Assembly: GCA_963978895.1 (NCBI GenBank)
Contig: OZ022247.1
Coordinates: 10,810,472 to 10,874,471, forward strand
DNA from: Erpobdella octoculata
Lineage: Eukaryota; Annelida; Clitellata; Hirudinida; Erpobdellidae
Reading direction: 5' to 3'
Length of the DNA: 64,000 bases
The position numbers were made by a program, and so were the translations under genes. This document shows positions 12,197 to 57,597 of the stretch, piece by piece. Numbering within the stretch: the stretch's first letter is position 1; every line of letters starts with the position of its first letter. The notes below the pieces were generated by a model. That model was not told the origin of the DNA. It searched no databases and saw only the letters and a program-made list of their open reading frames with translations.

Positions 12197-13795
12197 TCAC
12201 AAAAACTTAAATTTTTGCAAACCTAATACGGTTTTAAGAGAAACAATGAATAGAAGCACGAGAAACATTGAAATAATTGTGTTTATGCTTTTAGAACTGC
12301 GTCATTAATAAAAACATTACATAATCGACATTAAAATTTTAATTATCTTATTTTTGTCTAATAATTATAAATTAAAAATTATTCTTTTTTCTTCAAATTT
12401 TCAGTTCTTGATCATGAAAAAAATCTTTATGACAAACTCACAAACCCTATATATTTCCTATCAAGTAACCTCGTATGTATTGGATATATATCTATATATA
12501 AATTTTCGGATCGATTGGACAAAATTTAATTAAATAATTATTTGTGATATTTTCGTCGAACTATTTATTGTCTATGCTAATATGCTTGTTGTTTATGTAG
12601 TAAAAATATAAAAGTGTGTTTTTAAAAAACTTTGTTTTTGCTTCACTTGTTTTTAATCTTATTGTTTTATATAATTTTAAATTATTTTGCGCTTATTGTT
12701 ATTGAATTTAGTTGTGAAAAATTCAATATATTTTTTGTTTAAATTTTTTTTGAGGCTTTCAAAAAGTATTTGATAACTTTCTTATGTTTCGTTTTTCTTA
12801 GCAACCGTTTTCTATGTTTTAGAAAAGATTTGTAAAAAATACATGTTAAGCAGAAATGAGCTTCCCGATATTTAATGAGTCTTGCATGATTTGAATTTGA
12901 TAAATCTTGCATGATCTGAATTTGAAACTGTAGGAAATAAAAAACAAAGTGAAGTTAAAGTAAATTTTTCCAAAGCAAATTATGAATTTGAAAGCCAGTT
13001 TAATTTTATTAAGCTGGTAAGTCATTAAACAGGGGCACAATTCTCAGTTTGCTAGTTAGATAGGTACTCAATAATAGTAGAGTAGAAAATACTGATTCAG
13101 ACTTAGTGTTATTTAAGTTAAATAAAACTGAAACTGAATTATTCGTTAACGGATTTCAAAAAATTCCGTTTATGGTAATTGAAACTGAAAAATAAATTGC
13201 TGCAAAAACGGAAGGAAAATTGAAAAAAGCTAAATTTTATTAAAAATAAAATAGACAAAACAAAAAGAAAATCTAAAATGAAAAAAAATTATACTTACAA
13301 TCTCAAATGACCGAAAAGCGACTAAGAGTAGCTACGAACTTTTTAATATAAAACTGTGTGTGCTATTAATTTTTTTAATTATTTACACTTTCAGTAATTA
13401 ACATTAAGAGTGTTAGTTTAAATTTAAATAAGTAAATGTATTGTCTTCTTTGTTTCAATAATAAAATATGCACGTAAAACGGAGATTGAAATAGAAATGA
13501 TATCGAAATCGAAATTGAAACTGAAACTGAAATTTAATAAAAAATTGAAATACAATTAAAACTGATTTTTAAATTAACTCAAAAATAGAATTAAAAACGG
13601 AGAAAGGGTAATTTTCAGTAATAGAAATTAAAACTGAAATAAAAAATAAAATCAAAACTTAAACAACACTAATGAGATTTATATAATATTATTATTATAG
13701 CGCAATATATGTCATATTATTTTTATTTTATTTTTATTTTTATTTATTGTTTTTATTTTATGCTTCATATATATTTAAACAGCGTCAGGATGTAG
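12197..13795. other. AT-rich spacer with partial repeat A copy
   Basis: A truncated copy of dispersed repeat A lies at 12500-12655. The rest is AT-rich. From 13130 to 13660 it is a degenerate low-complexity run of GAAATTGAAACTG-like words. No gene recognised. Confidence 0.6.
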
Positions 13796-13798
13796 TAG

Positions 13799-14389
13799 AG
13801 GGCTGCTAAATTTAACGATTAATTAATCGATTAATCGTTAAAAAATTTTAACGATTAAATTTTTTTAACTATTGATCGAAAATGACAAACTCTTCTGATA
13901 AATAACTGCGTTATAAAATGAAGATGAAAATTCCTGAATTCGTTGACTCTCTGCAATAGTGGAAACTTAATAAACTTTCCAAGACCATTTTGTGCTTACT
14001 TGCTACCTCAATTCCATGTGAACAATTGTTTAGCTTGGCTGGTTATATTATTAATTAGACACGCTCATCAAATTGACTAGGAGATATTGTCGAACTGCGC
14101 GCTTTTGCGAAAGACTTGTTTTTTATAAGGGCGCGTTATAAATTTTACTTTGTATTGTATTGTTGTATTGTACCAAATAATGTTAAACTGGTCTGTTTGC
14201 GTAGTTGGTTAAAAAATGACATATAAAAGAGACATTCCAGTGTTATTTCGATTTTCGAAAAGTATGTTTAATAAATGTTACCTATGACAGTATAAATTTA
14301 ATTTTTCGATTTAATCGAAATTAACTATTAATTAATCGTTAATTTTTCAAAAGTTAACTATTACATTTAAATTAATCGTTAACAGCCCT
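13799..14389 (+). mobile_element. Deleted hAT element with transposase C-terminus
   Basis: The ends are inverted (AGGGCTGCTAAATTTAACGA at the left, TTAATCGTTAACAGCCCT at the right) and rich in TTAATCG words. Inside, around 13930-14120, a broken frame reads LATSIPCEQLFSLAGYIIN, the hAT dimerisation (C-terminal) motif. The element is about 590 bp, so most of the transposase is gone. No clean 8-bp target duplication is visible. Confidence 0.8.
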
Positions 14390-14841
14390 AAGTAGAACAA
14401 AAACAAATAATAATTTAATTGATTGAAACGTCCCAAACTCTAATAAATAATGTGAATTTTCAGTTGTTTTAACATTCTGGAGGCTTGTCGATGTTTGTGA
14501 TTTTTTTAGGATTTGAATAAATATTCAAACAATTTTGTAAATGAAAATAAATTTTTGCACATCAAATCAAATGTTGCTGATATTGCAGACCAGTATGAGA
14601 AAGAAATAAAAATGTTGAGGCGCTCATAAAAAAAAGAAAATCTAATTTCACAATTTGCAATTGTAAAAAATGAGATAGTTAGGTATTTAAAAGTCTGAGT
14701 TTGACAGAAAATAGAATCTTTGTTTGTTTATGCATTAAAAAATATTAGCAAATAAAATAAGACGGAATTGTACAATACAAATTATAAGCAACAAAATTCA
14801 ACGTAAAAAGCAAAGTTGAGGGCGACGAATGTGTAATAAAG
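14390..14841. other. No gene recognised
   Basis: AT-rich flank between the hAT remnant and the possible signal-anchor exon. No feature was seen. Confidence 0.5.
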
Positions 14842-14934
14842 ATGTCAACTGACGAAGAAAAGGGAAAACATAAAGAGATACATCGATGGTTGCTTGGAAT
14901 TGCTTGTACCGCATTCTGTGTAGTTTTCCTGCAG
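14842..14934 (+). CDS. Possible first exon, signal-anchor protein
   Basis: An ATG opens 31 codons reading MSTDEEKGKHKEIHRWLLGI and then ACTAFCVVFLQ, followed immediately by a donor-like gtagaa. A charged N-terminus followed by a hydrophobic run is what a type II signal-anchor first exon looks like. I find no downstream plus-strand exon before the alpha2delta gene, which is transcribed towards it. Function unknown. It could be a chance ORF. Confidence 0.3.
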
Positions 14935-16040
14935 GTAGAATAAAAAATAAATTATTTCAAGTAATTTGAAACACATGGACAGTTTAGTTATTTGTCTAAG
15001 ATCCCATTGTGTTTTCAATGCTTTCTTACCTACAAGTTAAAGGCAATTAAATTGTTAGGAATTTTTGAAGCTTTGCATGAACTTTGATTCTTGTTATTTG
15101 AATTGCAACGCAGAGTAACACAATAATGAAACGAGCAGCGACTGATCATGGAATGATATGAGAAAGAAGAAACATATGACCATTCGGTAATATGAAAACA
15201 AGTAAAGATAAAAAATGAATTTTTTTTTAAATGCTTTTATTTTGCCTCTTTATCTGAGTCAACGAACTAAAATTTTTGAATCTTAAACAACCGTTACGCT
15301 CAATCGTGTATTTTTTATTTAATTTTTTATAATTAATTTTGTTTATTACAATAACACTAACTTTCATATAAAATCGATTTTGATTAATTTTAATTGATTT
15401 AAGGTAGGCAGTCGCATGAAGACGTACGAGTTTGAGTTGAGCCGTTTATATCTCGATAATTCAGGCGTCTATATAGTTTTTGGTTACATCAGGAGACTCG
15501 TAAAAAATGCGGGCATTCAACGAGGCCAATGAATTCACTTGGCCACGCCTACTAACTTAGTTTTAATAACCACAGACAAACTAACTAACAAACCAACAAA
15601 CAGAGAGACGATGAAGTTTAATAAAATCATTTAAAAAAGCAACACTTGATCATAGGGTGATATGAGAAACAAGCAATAACTCACCTGGGCGTGATATGGG
15701 TAACAGTGAGCGGGTCTTTTTCTGAACACTTCGTTTTGCAATTTCTGACAGACAAACGATTGGTTATGTTTACTGCATTGAGGAAATATCAGAAAAACAT
15801 GACAAGTTCAGCATAATAAAAACATAAAATTTTTATTGTACGACGTTTGCCTTTGTTTTATTTCAATAAAAACCTGTTAAAATAATTAAAAAAATAAGTT
15901 TCAAGATAACTTTTTTAAATCCTTGTATTACGCTTATCAAAACACATTATTATTCAACTCAAAGCTAATCGTCGCTCTTAATTAAAGCGTGTATTTAACC
16001 AGACAGATTACATAGCCGATGTGAATAAAGCTGACAAAAT
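14935..16040. other. No gene recognised; diverged direct repeats
   Basis: Two diverged stretches, near 15110-15190 and 15640-15700, share words such as 'gatcat.g.atgatatgaga'. Otherwise it is AT-rich DNA at the 3' side of the alpha2delta gene. No poly(A) signal could be chosen with confidence. Confidence 0.45.
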
Positions 16041-16043
16041 AAC

Positions 16044-48280
<32,237 letters not shown>

Positions 48281-48740
48281 CTGTTAAGCAAAAACAAAAC
48301 ATTTAATTATTAAATAATATTGTTTTAACAATGTTGTTTAATTTTGTAGATTAACTATACGTTAACTATGTTCATCTATAAGTATTATTGTAGCATAATT
48401 AAACGTTAATAATGATCAACTAAACGTCATTGTACAATAATTATACGTTAATGTTGATCAACTGTAATTAAATGCAGATCAATTATACTCAGGTGAACAT
48501 TAGTTAAGCGTTATTTTATATCAAGAGTCGCCTTGAATATTTTATTGCAACGGTTGGCCTTCCAGCATAAAAATTCAAACGCCTGGAATCTATCCTGAGA
48601 TTGGCTGGACGACTCATCTACCAGTTTCCATGTCATGCCAATAATAAGTGTCACCATGGAGTGTCTCCCATTTATCTGACAATACACAGCGTTCCAGTTG
48701 AATGTATTAAATGTATTCTATTTAGTGGTTAATGTTGCAC

Positions 48741-49020
<280 letters not shown>

Positions 49021-49714
49021 CTACATTAAGTAATCATGACGAAATCGCAGTTGCGAATATGATCTCGAAAACAGTCAAAGTAATGCGCAATCATCATTGT
49101 TGCATTTGAAAATTTAAGTCTTGACAAAACAGCAATATTAACATCAAACACTTTTATATTTTTCTCCCACTAACATTGTATAACTTCAAAAACATTGAGA
49201 GAACACGATTTGTCCAAGAAACTCACAAGCTGTACTTGTCCGATATGTTTGCACTTCAAACGGGCACATTCGACCCATCAAGAGACTAATAAAAATATTC
49301 ACAACTGCAGACGGTGGACAGGGGCTGTGAGTAGATGATCCAATATCAAGAAATCTGAAGCTTGGATTATTGGACGAAGTTACGAAAAAGCAAGTAACAC
49401 TCTTGGTAGATACTTTATTCTTCAAGTTAGGATGTTAATTGGGCAAAAAACCATTTTAAGTCTGTTTTCAGATACGTATTACTTGTCGACAGATTATTAA
49501 ACAACTTTTTCCTCATAAATAACACGTACGTACTAATCGCAAGAAAAACTTTTTGGGAAGAATTTTATCGGATAATGTGATTGATATATTTGCTACCCTC
49601 TTAATATTGCTACAGAAATCTAGAGGTGTAACATAAATATTTAAGTTTAAACGAAGCTGCTTGTAAATTACTCTATTGTTAAAACAAATTCATGATTAAT
49701 GTGTGTATTTTTTC
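49021..49714. other. No gene recognised
   Basis: A minus-strand frame of 79 codons (49186-49425) has no family motif and no obvious splice partner. Confidence 0.45.
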
Positions 49715-49985
49715 CCAATGCTTTTATCTACTCGTCGTCTCTGTTTCTCTGTCTGTTTCAAATCTTGCAATCAATTTTTGAGTCACTTCCTGATGATAGA
49801 TTTTTTTCAAATTTTGCATACATGCTCAAAATAGAAGACAATGCAATATTCAATTATTAGTTTTACAATAAATCAATTAATTTAGTTAATTTTAATTAAT
49901 TTCACTTTAATTAATTTTAATAAATTTAATTAAACAAAATTTGTGTTTTAATTACATATAAAAGCATTGGGTTTTAAAAATTCGT
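49715..49985 (+). repeat. Dispersed repeat B, plus copy
   Basis: Shares TTTTTGAGTCACTTCCTGAT and AGAAGACAATGCAATATTCA with copies at 51895-52180 (minus), 52465-52670 (minus) and 53025-53370 (plus). A TCTGTTTC tract lies at one end. Confidence 0.85.
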
Positions 49986-49999
49986 TTTTAATTTACTTG

Positions 50000-50873
50000 T
50001 TGGGTTTAGCTTTTATACTAAAATTAGATTAAAATTAAAATTCTGTAAATTATTTAAAATCAAACATCAATGATATAAAAGACCAGTTCATCTGTAGACT
50101 AACAATTTGATAAAATACTGAAAAGAAATAATGACATAGAAGCACAAAGTTTCGGGTTTTTCGAAGGAGAAAGGACTTGGTTTTCTGGGTCTGGCTGAGC
50201 CCGCTTGTCTAGGGAGATAGAAGCCCATGCCCGGTTTTACAACAACAGTTTTCTAAAAAATAGATTTCATATTAAACATAGGTATTTTGATTATATTTTA
50301 ATTTATTCAAGTGATCATGATTTGAACTGCAGCCTGGTTCGAATTAAATTAATTTATCTAATAAACTATACAGTTTTTGGTTGATTTTTTGACGTTCTAT
50401 TTCAACTACTTAAAAATACCAAGTGTCAGAGTTTTAATGAATTGTTGAAAATTACATACCTTAAAAGTCATCTCTGAAATGTTTTTTTTATATAAGACGT
50501 ATAAATATCAAACAAATAATACTCAAACAAAACTTATTTTAGTTACAAAAAAGATAAACATTAAATAACTTTCAAGCTGTTTTATAAACATTCCAACCAC
50601 ATCAACCATTTGTAGCAGCCATTACGATAAGTCAAATTGTAAGTTAAGTAAGCATTGCTGCTTGACAGGAAAATGGCGTTCTTTCTTATCATAGAAATTG
50701 AAATATACTGATGTCATTCGGAATTAGTTTCAGATGTGCATGTATGTGATTGTGAAGATGACATGACTGGAAGGAAAAAAAGTTCTTGAGCATGGAAAAG
50801 ATCGATACTTACAAAGCTAGACAGAGGAGAGAACCCGTTCATACACGCATACCAGTGGTCATCTGAACACATA

Positions 50874-50910
<37 letters not shown>

Positions 50911-51595
50911 CTTTCCTCCTCTCTCCTTCTTTTTTTTCTCGCTATCTCTCTTATTCTCTTTTTCTGAATTACACGTTTTTGCTATACATTATCATCATTT
51001 CATTAAGGAATCGTAATTCACATTAGCTGTGGCTAATAAATAAAATGCAAGAATTTGTGGCTTCACAAGAATAGAAAGTCTATAAAATTTCTCTTGAAAC
51101 AGTCTGTATGATATAAACATATTAGATCATGATTTTCAGGTCACCTAATCAAGGAAACACACTTTAAAAACCTCAAAAGAAGCGTGCTTAAATACAGACA
51201 TTGAGTTGTTACAAGCTAACTTTCGAATACTTATAAGACAAATACGTTAGCATTACTGCAGCTCCATGTAAGCCACGGTATTCTACATGCATGAGTTTTT
51301 CCTGATGCTTCTCTTCGAAGTGTTGAAGATGCGGTATATATACTATATACCAACATAGCGTTTGGTAAAATTATACAAATATACTGTGTTGTGAAATAAG
51401 AGATACAGTATGATAGTATAAAACAGCGCAATAAAATCTACAAACTGATACCTAATTATCGGTTAATAAGATCAACGCCTTCTATAGCAAGCCTTATATA
51501 AAATAAATTGTAAAAATTTATTATATACCAGCAGTGGTCACTAAAAGTTATACTTTGCAAATAAGGAAGGTTAAGAAAATTTACATTTTCTTCGC
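50000..51595. other. No gene recognised apart from a possible microexon
   Basis: Contains a (CT)n tract at 50879-50906 and polypyrimidine sequence to 50960. No transposon ORF seen. Confidence 0.5.
50460..50473 (-). CDS. CACNA2D: Possible alpha2delta 14-bp microexon
   Basis: On the minus strand an acceptor (acatttcag) precedes 14 bases that read AG-ATG-ACT-TTT-AAG and are followed by a good donor (gtatgt). The end phase is 0, which joins to the next exon as MTFK-DLVQEAEK. In this family that spot holds residues just before the amphipathic helix ahead of VWA_N. The length is small enough that chance splice signals are a real alternative. Confidence 0.35.
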
Positions 51596-51599
51596 TTTG

Positions 51600-51838
51600 G
51601 ATCTTGCAGTTCAAATTTGGGGTATACCAGTAACAAGTAATTTCAGTTGGAACTAATTTTTTTTCTTACTCTGTTCCCATTCTATGGAATTCTCTTCCGT
51701 CTTCTCTAACTACGCTACGTCTATCATTTTTTCCGGCACGGGCTGAAAACCTTCCTCTTCGGTCAATTTGTAGCCAAGTGCTCTTGAAAGCCTCGTTATA
51801 AAAAGCGCTATATAAATTAACCAATTAAATTAAATTGC
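51600..51838 (+). mobile_element. L2-like LINE 3' end
   Basis: A broken frame reads LFPFYGIL-like words, best seen as 'WNSLPSSLTTLR' and 'FFPARAENLPL', the common C-terminus of CR1/L2 ORF2. It is followed by AAAGCGCTATATAAATTA and an (AATTA)-type tail. Only the last ~240 bp are present. Confidence 0.7.
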
Positions 51839-51894
51839 TTTTGAAAATCTTATTAAGCAAACAACATAAGAAACAAGTAAATTAAAAACGAATT

Positions 51895-52180
51895 TTTAAA
51901 ACCAATGCTCTTATATGTAATTAAAACACAAATTTTGCAATCAATTTTTTCTTATATTACTCTTTTATTTTATGTTAAAGTCGAAATATCTTAATTATAT
52001 CGAAATTAATTAAAATTATCTAAATTAATTGACTTATTGTAAAACTAATAATTGAATATTGCATTGTCTTCTATTTTAAGCATGTATGCAAAATTTGAAA
52101 AAATCTATCATCAGGAAGTGACTCAAAAATTGATTGCAAGATTTGAAACAGACAGAGAAACAAACAGACAGACAGAGAAA
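51895..52180 (-). repeat. Dispersed repeat B, minus copy
   Basis: Inverted relative to 49715-49985. Ends in a (CAGACAGAGAAA) tract near 52150-52190. Confidence 0.85.
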
Positions 52181-52363
52181 CAGAGACGACGAGTTAATAA
52201 AAACATTGGTAATAATAATAAAAATATCATCAAAAAGCATAAAATTTAAATATCTCAACTATTTTCATGAAAATTTCGTACACGCTTGAGAATCGCGGTC
52301 AGTGAGTGTGGTTCGTGTTAACTTGGTAAAATAGTCTGCCAGTCGGTTAGCGTTTTGTGGTCA

Positions 52364-52462
52364 AGAAAACCCTCAAGAAAACCCTCAAGAAAACCCTCAA
52401 GAAAACCCTCAAGAAAACCCTCAAGAAAACCCTCAAGAAACCCCTCGATAAAATCCTCAAGA
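52364..52462. repeat. 12-bp minisatellite (AAGAAAACCCTC)n
   Basis: Eight near-identical units in a row, lying between two copies of repeat B. Confidence 0.95.
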
Positions 52463-52464
52463 AA

Positions 52465-52670
52465 ATTAACTAAATTAATTGACTTATTGTAAAACTAATA
52501 ATTGAATATTGCATTGTCTTCTATCTTGAGCATGTATGCAAAATTTGAAAAAAATCTACCATCAGGAAGTGACTCAAAAATTGATTGCAAGATTTGAAAC
52601 AGACAGAGAAACAGACAGAGAAACAGACAGAGAAACAGACAGAGAAACAGACAGAGAAACAGAACCGACG
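52465..52670 (-). repeat. Dispersed repeat B, third copy, with (AGACAGAGAAAC)n
   Basis: Same core as the other copies, truncated at 52465, followed by a 12-bp AGACAGAGAAAC array of five to six units. Confidence 0.85.
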
Positions 52671-53024
52671 AGTTAATAAAAGCATTGGTAAAAAAGAACA
52701 AGCATATGAGAGGTTTGAGTTTTTCTTTAAGAACCATGGTGACGCAGTTGCTGGCACGAAGAACAAAAGATGATAAATTTTGGTTTAGTAGCTAAATAAG
52801 AATTTGTTTATTATTACCTTATAATATTGCAGCTGGGATAACATTACTTAAAAATTCTGCTGTTTCAAACAAACAAAGCATTCTTTTTATCTGTACCTCC
52901 AGCTATTTAGCTGTATGTATGCAGCTGTCTGCTATTTAGTTGTAGGTATGCCCGGTGCTGTCGGGAAAAATTTAAAATTACACGTGTTATTTAAAAATAA
53001 GTTTTACAATTATTGTAAATACAC

Positions 53025-53370
53025 CATTTTTACCAATGCTTTTATTAACTCGTTGTCTCTGTTTCTCTGTTTCTGTTTCTGTCTGTTTCAAATCTTGCAA
53101 TCAATTTTTGAGTCACTTCCTGATGATAGATTTTTTTCAAATTTTGCATACATGCTCAAAATAGAAGACAATGCAATATTCAATTATTAGTTTTACAATA
53201 AGTCAATTAATTTAATTAATTTTAATTAATTTCGATATTTCGATATAATTAAGATATTTCGACTTTAATATAAAATAAAAGAGTAATATAAGAAAAAATT
53301 AATTGCAAAATTTGTGTTTTAATTACATATAAGAGCATTGGTTTTAAAAATTCGTTTTTAATTTACTTGT
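53025..53370 (+). repeat. Dispersed repeat B, fourth copy
   Basis: Plus orientation, so it forms an inverted pair with the copy at 52465-52670 around a 350-bp spacer, and with 51895-52180. Confidence 0.85.
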
Positions 53371-53509
53371 TTGCTTTTATATTACAGGCAAAAACAATTT
53401 TGTTTAGTTTTGAATTTGGTAAAACATATAAAAATAAGGATCTTTAGATTTATACTTGCAACCTAAAGTGATTGTCCCTGCGTCTCATTTATAGACTAGA
53501 CATTGCAAA

Positions 53510-53845
53510 TAGTCTGGCAGCAACTTTATTAAAATATTGTCCCGTGGGATGCAAAATGATACAAATATGAGTTAGATGTCAAACTCTTTGTTAGATATTT
53601 TATATTAAGAAAAATCATAGTGTAATTCTGAAATCCCTGGCAGTTTTAGATATTCAAGATGGCCGCCAAATCATATTTGTTCAATTTCCTCAGGAACTAT
53701 ATGTCACAGCGATGCTTTTTTGGTGTCTACGATATGGTTTTTGGGGTTAACAAATCCAAAAAACATATTTACAACACTGTGCAACAATCACGTGACCTTG
53801 ATATTGAAGATGGTGGCCAAGATTGTTAAGATGACTAGCAAATAA
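53510..53845 (+). repeat. Left terminal inverted repeat of the Academ-like element
   Basis: Contains the phrases GGGATGCAAAATGATACAAA, TATTCAAGATGGCCGCCAAA and ACAATCACGTGACCTTGATA, each found inverted in the right repeat. Confidence 0.88.
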
Positions 53846-54007
53846 TATGTTTTATAATTTTTCAAAATCCTGTTTTGAAAGAAAATTCATTGAGTACATT
53901 ATTATTTATATTAACATTTATGCATTTTAATAATAACAACATTGCAAAGTTATTTAACTGATATGGTAACAAGGCTTTAGTGACTTTTGTAGAGAACCCC
54001 GATTGTA

Positions 54008-55453
54008 ATGATGTTCTCTGTTTACCCAAGATGGACACATGCATCATTGCCTTTCCAAAAGCAAGTTGATAGGAATTTGGAAAAACTACCAAATGACCGT
54101 TTTGAAGGGAACAATGACTTTAACGTGGAAACATTAACAGATCCTTCAATTCAACCACAGACTCTGAAGAAAGTTGCAATTGTGGATGGCATGGCGGAGC
54201 TACATTGTATGGGTAAACCAGTGCATTTAAAGACATGTCAAGATTTATCAGGATATTTCTGTCACAGGACTGACGAAAAATTCAAAACGTTTGATGAAGT
54301 TCATTTGGTGTTTGACTCATATATTACGGGTTTGTTGAAAACTGCAACAAGAGAATATCGCCAGAAAAAATCAGATCCGGTTCAATTTAAGATCATTTCA
54401 TCAACCATCATAATTAAAGTGACCATGGCCAAACTTTTGGCACATGAGAAAACCAAAGATGATTTGTTAGATTTTCTTGCTCTCACGAATTTGTAGTGTT
54501 TGGTATGAAGAACAACAGGAACTGTGTGGTTAGTTGGCAGAACAAAGCTCGTGCAAGTCATATGAATGTTTCCTGTTTAGCAAACACACAAGAAGAAGCC
54601 GACACCAAAATAATTCTACATGCTGGAAGAGGAGCAAAATCTTGACACATTTTTTTTCCAGACACTGACGTATTGGTCCTTGCAATACGAAAATTCCCAT
54701 TCTTGCCATCGGATTCTGAACTATTCATTGGCCTTGGTTTAAGTCGACACTATGTCAGTCTTGAACCAATTTACAAAGCATTGGGACCTCTCAAGGCATC
54801 AGCACTACCAGGATTACACTCCTTATCAGGAGCAAATGTCACTGGATCTTTTTCAGGTAAAGGTAAGCTGACCTGGTGGAAAGCTTTCAATTCAACAAGC
54901 AATGTTGTTCTCCAAGCCTTATTAGAACTTGGAACTTCAGCAAGTGTATCACAATCAGTGCTGCATAAACTCGAAAAACTCGTATGTCAAGTATATGTGC
55001 CTAACAGTAAAATGACAGACATTGGAGATGTTAGATGGTGGTTATTTACAAAAAAACAACATCAAGGCGAAAGTCTTCCACCAACAAAGAGTTCGCTGCA
55101 TCCAGCAATTTTAAGGGCAAACTTGCAAGCTATGCAATGGAATCAAGACATTTGCCAACATCCACAACTTTCCTCACCTTCACTTCTAGGATGGAAACAA
55201 GTCGGTGATCAATATGAGCCTGTGGGATGCACAGAGCCTTGTGCCACTCATTCTATCCTCAATCTGTGCAGATGTTCAACGTAGATGTGCACCACTATGT
55301 GGCTGCCAAGCGAACAAACTGAAGTGTACAGAAATGTACACATGTGGTGGAAATCTGGATCTCTGCGATAACGTTGACTGTTTTGACTCTGATACTGAAT
55401 CAGAAAACGAGATTGAATCAAATACAAGCGACGAAGACGTTGACATTGCTTAA
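54008..55453 (+). pseudogene. PIN/XPG-like nuclease with cysteine-rich C-terminus, broken
   Basis: Segment 1 (54008-54496) has VAIVDGMAELHCMGKPVHLK and VHLVFDSYITGLLKTATREY. The D in VDGMA and in FDSY are typical metal-binding positions of the fold. After a stop, 54500-54660 contains TQEEADTKIILHA and then PDTDVLVLAIRKFP, two further acidic motifs. A stop and frameshift near 54640 split these. Segment 2 (54673-55284) holds ALPGLHSLSGANVTGSFSGK and DVRWWLFTKKQ. Another frameshift near 55220-55280 leads to a Cys-rich end (CAPLCGCQANKLKCTEMYTC) and an acidic tail. This is a repetitive metazoan protein family. No DDE transposase domain is seen. Confidence 0.8.
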
Positions 55454-55547
55454 TTTTTTAGAAGTTCTCACGATCTTAAACAATTATATCTTTGTTTCTT
55501 TGGATGATATTCTTTTAGGAACATCATTTTTCTACGGAAAAGAATAA

Positions 55548-55854
55548 AAATTAATAATTATTATTTAAATATAACTTGTAATTCTGTGAACATAATTACA
55601 TAATTTATTTAAAGTGATAACAGCTCAGTTTAGCAAAATATAATAAACTTGTTATCACAGGGACTATTGATAAATTTAGATAACATTTGTTTTTGTTAAA
55701 AATTTGTCAGTTCAGCAGCAATATCGACTCTGAAATATATTTAATATTTCATTGATATTGTCTTATTTAAAATTGTATTTCCACGGTGAACATAAATATA
55801 ATTTTATATATTTCAATTGCGTAAATTATGACGTTTAAACATAAATGACAACTG
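55548..55854. other. Transposon interior, no feature
   Basis: AT-rich sequence between the nuclease frame and the right inverted repeat. Confidence 0.6.
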
Positions 55855-56326
55855 TGACTATCTTGGCCGTCATCTTTAATATTAGGGTCACGTGATTGTT
55901 GAACAGTGTTAAGATAATTTTTCTAGATTCTATGACCCCGTAAGCCATTTCATAAATACCAAAAACACATTTCTATGACATATGGTTCTCGAGAAAATGA
56001 AAAAATAAGACTTAGGAGCTATCTTGGTCGCTTTCTTAAATATCGAGGTCACGTGATTGTGAGACAGGGTTGTAAAAATGTTTTTGGGATTCTCTCACGC
56101 CGAAAACCATATCTTAGACACCAAAAACGCATCGCTGTGACATATAGTTCCTGAGAAAATTGAAGAAATATGATTTAGCGGCCATCTTGAATATCTAAAA
56201 ACTGCCAGGGATTTCAGAATTACACCATGATTTTTCTTAATATAGAATATCTAACAAAAAGAATTGACACCTAACACATATTTGTATCATTTTGCATCCC
56301 ACGGGAATACAGTTGCTGCCAGACTA
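55855..56326 (-). repeat. Right terminal inverted repeat with an internal duplication
   Basis: Inverted copy of 53510-53845 plus a second, more diverged copy of its inner ~160 bases (both contain GGTCACGTGATTGT). Confidence 0.85.
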
Positions 56327-56605
56327 AAAAGCGAGACGCACTTAAGACTACAAAAGATTGAATCGAATTACTCAGAATAAGTATATCAGTAGAAATTAAT
56401 AAGAGGTAGTAGAAAAATGAATACATCCTCACTCTTTTGCGCAGTCTGTCAAAATCAATAACACGAAGCATTCGAAGTTTCAGCGACTATTCTTTTTTTC
56501 TTGGAATGACGGGTAATGTTTGACAAAAATGGTCTGCTATAAACACAACACCATCACTTATACGTTTAGTTGTTGTTTCGTAAATATGGTTGAGTTGGTA
56601 TTATA

Positions 56606-57560
<955 letters not shown>

Positions 57561-57597
57561 TCCGAAGTTACTAGGGATGTCACGGGTAGTACTTTTT

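Larger units (their letters stand above)
53510..56326 (+). mobile_element. Long-TIR DNA transposon with XPG/FEN-like nuclease ORF (Academ-like)
   Basis: The left end TAGTCTGGCAGCAACT and over 300 bases after it are repeated, inverted, at the right end (56326 inward), with about 85-90% visible identity. The flanks share AAA (left gcaaa, right aaaag), a possible 3-bp target duplication. The right inverted repeat contains a partial second unit (55860-56010 resembles 56015-56200). The only reading frame inside is an XPG/FEN-like nuclease. Academ is the eukaryotic transposon superfamily known to carry such a nuclease, so this may be an internally deleted Academ-1-type element. Confidence 0.82.

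Noticed and set aside
49186..49425. 79-codon minus-strand ORF upstream of the alpha2delta exons
   Set aside because: Considered as the missing signal-peptide exon, but it has no signal sequence, no conserved motif and no fitting splice phase.
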